From Cryomorphaceae bacterium (GTDB lineage: Bacteria > Bacteroidota > Bacteroidia > Flavobacteriales > Schleiferiaceae): DNA of 14,015 nt. Numbering within the stretch: position 1 is the stretch's first letter; the number at the start of each line of letters is the position of its first letter. The stretch is from contig CATITW010000360.1 of NCBI GenBank assembly GCA_949547975.1, positions 1 through 14,015 of the forward strand, written 5' to 3'. Both the position numbers and the translations under genes were made by a program. Below are positions 7,540 to 13,053 of this stretch, in pieces. The notes under the pieces are model-generated. The model had not been told where the DNA came from. It was given only the letters and a program-made list of their open reading frames with translations, and did not search any database.

Positions 7540-8766
7540 ATGACCCACATGTTCAAATCCTTCGCACGTTATGCTTCAGCAATAGTTCTCCTATTGTCTG
7601 CAGCTCAGCTTAACGCTCAAGACCATGCAGACCATGGCGAGCATTCCACGACTACGGAAGAAACCCACGCTACTACGGAAGACCATGGCCACGAGGCACA
7701 TGCTGTAGAAATGCACGAAGACCACGGCCACGAAGCTGCGCACGCTTCTGGGGGTCACGCAGAAGAAGCTTCTTCAGATGATGAGATCAACATTACGGAT
7801 CTGATCATGCACCACATTTCTGATTCTCACGAATGGCACTTTTTCGACATTGATGGCCACCCGTATTCACTCGCACTTCCCATCATCGTTTACACAGACA
7901 ATGGTGTAAGCATGTTCTCTAGTTCAGTATTTCACCACAATGACAATGGTGAAGTAGTGTATGACGCAGGGAACGGTGACCGTTTCGTGAAAGTACACGA
8001 TCATATTTACTTGGCTTCTGAACACGAGCACCACGGTGCATATGTAGAGCACGGCGAAGAACACGAGGTTTTAAACGCAAAGCCTACGCTTGATTTGAGT
8101 ATCACCAAAAACGTAATCAACATGCTCCTCGGTGCAGTGATTATGTTGCTATTGTTCCTAGGTGTAACGCGCAAGTACGACAACGGTGTGCCACGTGGTA
8201 AGGCTAGCTTCATCGAGCCACTCGTGGTTTTCGTTCGCGATGAAATCGCACTTCAGAACATCGGTAAGAAAGATTACCAGCGCTTCACTCCTTATTTGTT
8301 GACGTTGTTCTTCTTCATTTGGATCAATAACATCTTAGGTTTATTCCCGGGCGGTGCCAACCTTACAGGTAATATTGCGTTCACTATGACACTTGCGTTT
8401 TTGACGCTGATCATCGTTAACGTAAACGGTAAGAAAGATTACTGGTTGCACATCTTGTGGATGCCAGGTGTTCCAGTTTGGGTACGTATCATGCTTGCTC
8501 CGATCGAGCTCGTGGGTGTATTGACCAAGCCGTTCGCTTTGATGATTCGTTTGTTTGCGAACATGACTGCAGGTCACATTGTGATCTTGTCGTTGATCTC
8601 ATTGACCTTTATTTTCAAGTCACTCGCTATCGCTCCAGCAGCAGTAGGTTTGACCTTGTTTATTTATGTAATTAAAGTATTGGTGGCTTTCCTCCAGGCA
8701 TACATTTTTGCCCTGTTGACGGCGCTGTTCATCGGCCAAGCGGTTGAAGAACACGACCACCACTAA
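7540..8766 (+). CDS. atpB: F1Fo ATP synthase subunit a with signal peptide and His-rich periplasmic region
   Basis: Membrane subunit that forms the proton half-channels beside the c-ring. The frame is open from a GTG at 7498, but that codon lies within the promoter; ATG 7540 (chosen; CACAGAA precedes it) or ATG 7549 gives 408 or 405 residues. A Sec-type signal peptide (FARYASAIVLLLSAAQLNAQ, residues 8-27) precedes a periplasmic region of about 150 residues with 26 histidines, including two EDHGHEA repeats. The membrane part begins near residue 190. The essential arginine is R337 (ALMIRLFANMTAGH). H346 occupies the position of E. coli E219, K379 that of H245, and Q386 that of Q252. The C-terminus is EEHDHH. 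The core is clearly subunit a; the role of the N-terminal region is unknown, though metal binding is possible. Confidence 0.95.
   Translation: MTHMFKSFARYASAIVLLLSAAQLNAQDHADHGEHSTTTEETHATTEDHGHEAHAVEMHEDHGHEAAHASGGHAEEASSDDEINITDLIMHHISDSHEWHFFDIDGHPYSLALPIIVYTDNGVSMFSSSVFHHNDNGEVVYDAGNGDRFVKVHDHIYLASEHEHHGAYVEHGEEHEVLNAKPTLDLSITKNVINMLLGAVIMLLLFLGVTRKYDNGVPRGKASFIEPLVVFVRDEIALQNIGKKDYQRFTPYLLTLFFFIWINNILGLFPGGANLTGNIAFTMTLAFLTLIIVNVNGKKDYWLHILWMPGVPVWVRIMLAPIELVGVLTKPFALMIRLFANMTAGHIVILSLISLTFIFKSLAIAPAAVGLTLFIYVIKVLVAFLQAYIFALLTALFIGQAVEEHDHH
7678..7739 (+). repeat. Short 39-base-period repeat encoding EDHGHEA
   Basis: Within atpB, nearly identical stretches beginning GAAGACCAYGGCCACGA start at 7678 and 7717, 39 bases apart, and encode EDHGHEA at residues 47-53 and 60-66. 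The differences are mostly at third codon positions, so the repeat looks like an old duplication held by protein-level selection for histidine and acidic residues. Confidence 0.7.
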
Positions 8767-8801
8767 ATAAGAACCATTGTTTAATTTAAAGATATAGTAA
8801 A

Positions 8802-9008
8802 ATGGTAGGTAGTATCGCAGCTCTAGGAGCAGGATTGGCAGTATTGGGTGTAGCATTGGGAATTGGCCGTGTAGGTGGTTCTGCAATGGAAGGTATCGCT
8901 CGTCAGCCGGAAGCTTCTGGTAAGATTCAAACTGCAATGATTATCGCAGCAGCACTTATTGAAGGTGCCGGTCTATTCGGTATCGTAGTAGCGTTGTTGG
9001 GTCTATAA
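8802..9008 (+). CDS. atpE: F1Fo ATP synthase subunit c
   Basis: Proteolipid that forms the rotating c-ring in the inner membrane. The 68-residue product has two helices: a glycine-rich first helix (about 4-25, GLAVLGVALGIG), the polar loop RQP (34-36), and a second helix with the ion-carrying carboxylate E54 (AALIEGAGLFGIV). The residues around the carboxylate (IEGAG) lack the Glu-Ser/Gln set typical of sodium-binding rings, so proton coupling is more likely. The gene follows atpB after 35 bases. It is the only gene in the operon followed immediately by a terminator-like hairpin (9021-9059), which may raise c-subunit transcript relative to the downstream genes. Confidence 0.96.
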   Translation: MVGSIAALGAGLAVLGVALGIGRVGGSAMEGIARQPEASGKIQTAMIIAAALIEGAGLFGIVVALLGL

Positions 9009-9020
9009 TCATTCCCTTAC

Positions 9021-9059
9021 AAAGTAGCCCAAGTCGGGATTGCCGGCGGGCTACTTTTT
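9021..9059 (+). terminator. Terminator-like hairpin between atpE and atpF (likely partial terminator)
   Basis: AAAGTAGCCC (9021-9030) pairs perfectly with GGGCTACTTT (9048-9057). Inside, GTCGG (9033-9037) can pair with CCGGC (9043-9047) around a five-base loop, leaving only AA unpaired on one side. A run of five T (9055-9059) overlaps the end of the stem. This has the form of an intrinsic terminator, yet no TAnnTTTG promoter was seen before atpF 30 bases later. Partial termination or 3'-end protection of an atpB-E message is therefore the likely role. Confidence 0.7.
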
Positions 9060-9088
9060 AAACTACAACAGATTAAACACAGCATATA

Positions 9089-9583
9089 ATGTCGTTAGTT
9101 ACTCCAGATTTAGGGCTCATTTTTTGGACGTTAGTTACGTTCCTTCTCCTTGTATTCTTGCTCGGTAAGTTTGCTTGGAAGCCAATTTTGAAAATGGTCA
9201 ATGAGCGCGAAGCCAGCATTGAGGAAGCATTGAAAGCCGCAGAGCGTGCTCGCGATGAAATGAAGTCTCTTCAAGCGGACAACGAAGCCATCTTAAAAGA
9301 AGCACGTGAAGAACGCGAGCGCATCTTGAAAGAGGCACGTGAGATGAAAAACAAAATCGTTAGCGACGCTAAAGATGCAGCATCTGCTGAGGCAGAAAAA
9401 GCTGTAACTTCTGCCAAAGCGGCGATCGAAGCTGAGAAAGCGGCTGCTGTTGCTGAACTCAAAAACCAAGCTGCTGTATTGAGCATCGAGGTAGCTGAGA
9501 AAGTATTAGGCCAAGAGCTTAGTGCAGAGAACAAGCAAGCAGAGATGATCGGTAAGATGATCGACGAAGTAAAATTCAACTAA
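9089..9583 (+). CDS. atpF: F1Fo ATP synthase subunit b
   Basis: Peripheral-stalk subunit that connects Fo to the F1 head. The 164-residue product has a short N-terminus, one membrane helix (about 9-29, LIFWTLVTFLLLVFLLGKFAW) and the conserved KPIL at 31-34. A long charged helix rich in Ala, Glu, Lys and Arg follows (about 37-150), which forms the coiled-coil dimer. The C-terminal part (AVLSIEVAEKVLGQELS) is the usual delta-binding end. There is one b gene and no b' gene nearby. It starts 30 bases after the atpE hairpin and ends ten bases before atpH. Confidence 0.95.
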   Translation: MSLVTPDLGLIFWTLVTFLLLVFLLGKFAWKPILKMVNEREASIEEALKAAERARDEMKSLQADNEAILKEAREERERILKEAREMKNKIVSDAKDAASAEAEKAVTSAKAAIEAEKAAAVAELKNQAAVLSIEVAEKVLGQELSAENKQAEMIGKMIDEVKFN

Positions 9584-9593
9584 GAATTAGGAT

Positions 9594-10151
9594 ATGAATT
9601 ATCCAAGAGTTGCCTCTCGCTACAGTAAAGCGCTTCTAGAACTAGCCGTTGAAAACAACGAACTAGAGAAGGTAAGCGCGGACGTGGCCCTACTCAAAAG
9701 CACCATCCTCGGGTCAAATGACTTCGCGTTGCTTTTGAAGAGCCCAGTAGTGAAAGCAGATAAAAAACAAGCGGTACTCAAAGCAGTCTTCGAAGGTGCA
9801 TTTTCACCTTTGTTTGAAGGCTTCGTGGCCTTACTCGTAAAGAACAAGCGCGAGAATGTCTTAGTCGGCATTTGTGACAAGTTCGAAAGCGACGTTTTGG
9901 AGCACAAGGGTATCATTAAAGCAGAAGTAACGACCGCTGTGGCGCTTACAGATGCGGATAAAACGAAGTTGGTAGCAACACTCAAAGCGCAGATTGGTAA
10001 AGACATCCAGTTGAGCGAAGTGGTAGATGCGGCAACGATCGGTGGTATGAAGCTCAAAGTCGGTGGATACCAGTTAGACAACACGATTTCAGGTAAGTTG
10101 AGAGCGATGAGAAATGCGCTTGTAGACCATACCTACGAATCGAAACTTTAA
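9594..10151 (+). CDS. atpH: F1Fo ATP synthase subunit delta
   Basis: OSCP-type subunit that joins the top of the alpha/beta hexamer to subunit b. The 185-residue product has the normal length. The N-terminal helical domain starts RVASRYSKALLELAVENN (5-22), and the family signature ATIGGMKLKVGGYQLDNTIS is at 147-166, near the C-terminus. It is preceded by AGGAT directly before the ATG and follows atpF by ten bases, in the usual F-H-A-G order. There is no sign of fusion or truncation. Confidence 0.94.
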   Translation: MNYPRVASRYSKALLELAVENNELEKVSADVALLKSTILGSNDFALLLKSPVVKADKKQAVLKAVFEGAFSPLFEGFVALLVKNKRENVLVGICDKFESDVLEHKGIIKAEVTTAVALTDADKTKLVATLKAQIGKDIQLSEVVDAATIGGMKLKVGGYQLDNTISGKLRAMRNALVDHTYESKL

Positions 10152-10179
10152 GAAAACAAAGACCTTAATATAAAGGATC

Positions 10180-11760
10180 ATGGCAGAAGTAAATCCAGCT
10201 GAAATTTCAGCAATTCTAAAACAACAGCTCTCCGGAATGGCAGAGGGTGCAGACCTTCAAGAGGTAGGTACAGTATTGGAAGTGGGTGATGGTATCGCTC
10301 GCGCATACGGCCTCGCTAACGCTCAGTCAGGGGAATTGGTCGAGTTTGAAAGCGGTCAGAAAGGTATCGTTTTGAACCTTGAAGAAGACAACGTAGGTAT
10401 CGTATTGCTTGCACCGTCTAATGACATTAAAGAGGGATCTACCGTAAAGCGTACAAACACTATCGCATCTATCAACGTAGGTGAAGGTATGGTTGGACGT
10501 GTTGTAGATACGTTAGGTACACCGATCGACGGTAAAGGCCCGATCCAGGGTGAAACTTTCGAGATGCCACTAGAGCGTAAAGCTCCAGGGGTAATCTTCC
10601 GTCAGCCGGTGAACGAGCCGATGCAAACCGGTATCAAATCTATCGATGCTATGATTCCTATCGGCCGTGGTCAGCGTGAGTTGATCATCGGTGACCGTCA
10701 GACAGGTAAAACTACCGTGGCGATTGATACTATTATTAACCAGAAGGAATTCTTCGACAAAGGTGAGCCTGTATACTGTATCTACGTTGCTGTAGGTCAG
10801 AAAGGTTCAACCGTGGCTGGTATCGCTAAGACGTTGGAAGACGCTGGCGCGATGCAGTACACGACTATTGTTGCAGCAAACGCTTCTGATCCTGCACCGA
10901 TGCAGTTCTACGCGCCATTCGCTGGTGCAGCGATCGGTGAGTACTTCCGCGATACAGGTCGTCCAGGTTTGATCATCTATGATGACCTTTCTAAGCAAGC
11001 GGTTGCTTACCGTGAGGTTTCACTATTGCTACGCCGTCCTCCGGGTCGCGAGGCTTACCCAGGTGATGTATTCTACTTGCACTCAAGATTATTGGAGCGT
11101 GCTGCAAAAGTGATTGCAGACGATACGATCGCATCTCAGATGAATGATCTTCCTGAGTCTTTGAAAGGTAAAGTAAAAGGTGGCGGTTCTTTGACTGCAC
11201 TTCCTATCATCGAAACGCAAGCAGGTGATGTATCTGCTTACATTCCTACGAACGTAATTTCGATTACTGACGGACAGATCTTCTTGGAAGCTGATCTCTT
11301 TAACTCGGGTGTACGTCCTGCGATTAACGTAGGTATCTCTGTATCTCGTGTAGGGGGTTCTGCTCAGATCAAGCCGATGAAGAAAGTATCGGGTACATTG
11401 AAGCTGGATCAAGCGCAATACCGCGAGCTAGAAGCATTTGCTAAGTTCGGTTCTGACCTTGATGCAGCGACCATGTCGGTAATCAACAAAGGTGAGCGTA
11501 ACGTAGAGATCTTGAAGCAAGGTGTGAATGCACCGATGAGCGTTGCTCACCAGGTAGCGATCATCTACGTAGGTACAAAAGGTAAGCTGAACAAGGTTCC
11601 TGTGAATCAGGTAAAAGCCTTCGAATTGGCACTTATCGAATACATGGAAGCAAATCAAAAAGCAGCACTAGACAGCATCGCAGCTGGCAAGTGGACAGAC
11701 GCAGAGATCTCAGCGATCGAAGCATCTATTGCTGAAGTTTTGCCAAACTACGAAGCTTAA
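10180..11760 (+). CDS. atpA: F1Fo ATP synthase subunit alpha
   Basis: Non-catalytic nucleotide-binding subunit of the F1 head. The 526-residue product is slightly longer than the E. coli protein but normal for the phylum. The Walker A loop is GDRQTGKT (171-178) and the Walker B region is LIIYDD (264-269). The signature [12 protein letters not shown] is at 359-370. The arginine finger, which reaches into the catalytic site on beta, is R390 in [18 protein letters not shown] lies just before the ATG. The gene follows atpH by 28 bases and is followed by a very stable hairpin (11771-11796) before atpG. The partner beta gene (atpD) is not in the window, as is usual in Bacteroidetes. Confidence 0.98.
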   Translation: MAEVNPAEISAILKQQLSGMAEGADLQEVGTVLEVGDGIARAYGLANAQSGELVEFESGQKGIVLNLEEDNVGIVLLAPSNDIKEGSTVKRTNTIASINVGEGMVGRVVDTLGTPIDGKGPIQGETFEMPLERKAPGVIFRQPVNEPMQTGIKSIDAMIPIGRGQRELIIGDRQTGKTTVAIDTIINQKEFFDKGEPVYCIYVAVGQKGSTVAGIAKTLEDAGAMQYTTIVAANASDPAPMQFYAPFAGAAIGEYFRDTGRPGLIIYDDLSKQAVAYREVSLLLRRPPGREAYPGDVFYLHSRLLERAAKVIADDTIASQMNDLPESLKGKVKGGGSLTALPIIETQAGDVSAYIPTNVISITDGQIFLEADLFNSGVRPAINVGISVSRVGGSAQIKPMKKVSGTLKLDQAQYRELEAFAKFGSDLDAATMSVINKGERNVEILKQGVNAPMSVAHQVAIIYVGTKGKLNKVPVNQVKAFELALIEYMEANQKAALDSIAAGKWTDAEISAIEASIAEVLPNYEA

Positions 11761-11770
11761 TACTACTATA

Positions 11771-11796
11771 ATCCAGGTGTCTTCGGGCACCTGGAT
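11771..11796 (+). promoter_or_regulatory. Perfect hairpin with a UUCG tetraloop between atpA and atpG
   Basis: ATCCAGGTG (11771-11779) is fully complementary to CACCTGGAT (11788-11796). Inside, T-C pairs with G-G (one wobble) around TTCG (11782-11785), giving an 11-pair stem closed by the extra-stable C(UUCG)G tetraloop. No T run follows, so it is not an intrinsic terminator. It sits 10 bases after the atpA stop and 14 bases before the atpG start, so RNA processing, stability or control of atpG translation are the likely roles. Confidence 0.7.
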
Positions 11797-11810
11797 GTAA
11801 TACACGCACT

Positions 11811-12668
11811 ATGGCGAATCTAAAAGAGCTAAGAAACAGAATTACTTCGATCGGTAGCACGATGAAGATCACTTCAGCAATGAAGATGGTGAGTGCTGCG
11901 AAGTTGAAGAAAGCTCAAGACGCTATCGTTCAAATGCGTCCATACGCATCGAAGCTTACTGAAATCTTGCAAAAGGCTTCAAGTACGTTGGATGCTAGTG
12001 AAAATGCATTCGGCGAAGAGCGAGAAGGCAACAAAACCCGTTTAGTAGTGATCAGCTCTAACCGCGGTCTTTGTGGTGGTTTTAACTCTAGCGTTGTCAA
12101 AAAAGCGAAGCTTTATATCGAAGAGAGTGATGAGGACATCACTATTGCTACGGTAGGTAAAAAGGCTGGTGAAGCATTTAAATACGACGATAGAAAAGTG
12201 GACAGCAACATCGAGTTGTGGGACAACATTTCTTTCGAAAGTGCAACGGCATACGCTGAAGGTCTGATGGCCGGCTATTTAGCTGGAGAGTACGATAAGG
12301 TAGTTGTGGTATACAATGCGTTCAAGAACGCGGCGGTACAAGAGCCTACTGCGGAACAGTTCCTCCCTATTGCGATGTCAGGGGAAGAAGTTGGCCCAGT
12401 AGACACTACAGAGTACATCTACGAGCCTTCAAAAGAGGAGATTCTTGAAGATTTGATTCCTACTTCGTTGAAGACACAGTTGTTTGCTGCGTTGCTGGAT
12501 GCAAATGCTTCGGAGCACGGTGCGCGTATGACTGCTATGCACAAGGCGACGGATAACGCGAAAGAGCTTCAAGGCGATCTTAAACTAGAATACAATAAAG
12601 CACGTCAAGCTGCGATTACAAACGAGATCTTAGAGATCGTTGGTGGTGCAGACGCATTGGCCGGATAA
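11811..12668 (+). CDS. atpG: F1Fo ATP synthase subunit gamma
   Basis: Central rotor shaft that turns inside the alpha/beta hexamer and is fixed to the c-ring. The 285-residue product has the normal length. The N-terminal coiled-coil helix reads MANLKELRNRITSIGSTMKI and continues with ITSAMKMVSAAKL. The Rossmann-like middle contains RLVVISSNRGLCGGFN (about 79-94). The C-terminal helix with ASEHGARMTAMHKATDNA (about 231-248) and ITNEILEIVGGADAL ends the protein. It is the last gene of this operon and is followed by a strong terminator. No atpD or atpC follows. Confidence 0.97.
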   Translation: MANLKELRNRITSIGSTMKITSAMKMVSAAKLKKAQDAIVQMRPYASKLTEILQKASSTLDASENAFGEEREGNKTRLVVISSNRGLCGGFNSSVVKKAKLYIEESDEDITIATVGKKAGEAFKYDDRKVDSNIELWDNISFESATAYAEGLMAGYLAGEYDKVVVVYNAFKNAAVQEPTAEQFLPIAMSGEEVGPVDTTEYIYEPSKEEILEDLIPTSLKTQLFAALLDANASEHGARMTAMHKATDNAKELQGDLKLEYNKARQAAITNEILEIVGGADALAG

Positions 12669-12694
12669 GGGTCTTTTAGCTTTGTTTGAAATAG

Positions 12695-12725
12695 AAAAAC
12701 CCGCTCGAAAGAGCGGGTTTTTTTT
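12695..12725 (+). terminator. Intrinsic terminator of the atp operon
   Basis: AAAAACCCGCTC (12695-12706) pairs with GAGCGGGTTTTT (12711-12722) around a GAAA tetraloop (12707-12710), and the T run continues to 12725. The GC-rich core with flanking A and T runs could also work on the other strand, but no gene converges here. It lies 27 bases after the atpG stop. Confidence 0.92.
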
Positions 12726-12727
12726 GG

Positions 12728-12749
12728 TATCAATCGAGACAAATTGATA
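12728..12749. repeat. Inverted repeat, 7-8-7, upstream of the small HTH gene
   Basis: TATCAAT (12728-12734) and ATTGATA (12743-12749) are perfect inverted copies separated by eight bases. GAGAC/GTCTC (12736-12740, 12750-12754) is a second overlapping pair. The spacing of half-sites, about 15 bases centre to centre, is compatible with a dimeric DNA-binding protein. It starts three bases after the atp terminator and lies about 65 bases before the helix-turn-helix gene. A chance repeat in AT-rich DNA cannot be ruled out. Confidence 0.4.
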
Positions 12750-12756
12750 GTCTCTT

Positions 12757-12787
12757 TTTGAGAATAAGCGTGCATTGGTTACATTCA
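12757..12787 (+). promoter_or_regulatory. Weak candidate promoter for the small HTH gene
   Basis: TTTG at 12757-12760 is followed after 19 bases by TACATTCA (12780-12787), which matches six of eight positions of TAnnTTTG when the two free positions are counted. The spacing is close to that of the atpB promoter. The downstream leader also has a possible stem, ATTGGTT (12774-12780) with AACCAAT (12804-12810), next to the start codon. Confidence 0.3.
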
Positions 12788-12813
12788 CTTAACCATTACC
12801 AAAAACCAATACA

Positions 12814-12990
12814 ATGCACCAATCGGAATTACTCGAAAAGGAGTTCATAAGCGTGAACGAGCTTATGGAACTGTTTGAAATCTCGCGTGCTACGGCTCAG
12901 CGTTTGTTGAAGTCTGGCGAAGTACGCAGTACAAAATTGGGCGGAAAAGTGATCATTCCCACTAAGCCCCTGCGCGAAAAGTTTGCATAA
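12814..12990 (+). CDS. Small helix-turn-helix (excisionase/MerR-like) DNA-binding protein
   Basis: A 58-residue frame, ATG at 12814 and TAA at 12988-12990. Residues 11-50 look like an excisionase-type HTH domain (HTH_17-like): FISVNELMELFEISRATAQRL gives the two helices, with the typical turn EISRATAQRLLKSGEV, and KLGGKVIIPTKPL forms the short beta wing. The order of the motif (V-x-E-L-x-x-x-F-x-[IV]-S-x-x-T) is characteristic. There is no integrase, phage or toxin gene beside it, so recombination use is not indicated; a small transcription regulator is equally possible. It stands alone between the atp terminator and the histidine kinase, with inverted repeats on both sides. Similar short proteins are common in Bacteroidetes, often without known function. 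The frame is supported by motif content rather than by length. Confidence 0.75.
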   Translation: MHQSELLEKEFISVNELMELFEISRATAQRLLKSGEVRSTKLGGKVIIPTKPLREKFA

Positions 12991-13022
12991 ATCTTAAAGA
13001 AATAGGCGGTTAGAGCCTTTTG

Positions 13023-13051
13023 TCCGAAGCGCTCAAAGAAGTAACTTCGGA
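13023..13051. repeat. Inverted repeat directly before the histidine kinase gene
   Basis: TCCGAAG (13023-13029) and CTTCGGA (13045-13051) are perfect inverted copies separated by 15 bases; the second arm ends two bases before the kinase ATG. In RNA this could hide the start region, and in DNA it could be an operator. A chance occurrence is possible. Confidence 0.4.
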
Positions 13052-13053
13052 AC

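Noticed and set aside
9271..9579. 102-residue minus-strand frame inside atpF
   Set aside because: It is a shadow of the Ala/Glu/Lys-rich coiled-coil coding sequence of subunit b; low complexity and no family resemblance.
9620..10084. 154-residue open frame on the minus strand inside atpH
   Set aside because: It is antisense to a complete atpH and is rich in Ser, Leu and Thr, as expected from the reverse complement of Ala/Lys/Glu-rich coding sequence; no motif or start signal was seen.
11771..11796. atpA-atpG hairpin as a transcription terminator
   Set aside because: No T run follows the stem and atpG has no visible promoter of its own.
12814..12990. The small HTH protein as an excisionase of an integrated element
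   Set aside because: No integrase, attachment-site repeat, tRNA or cargo gene is present in the window.
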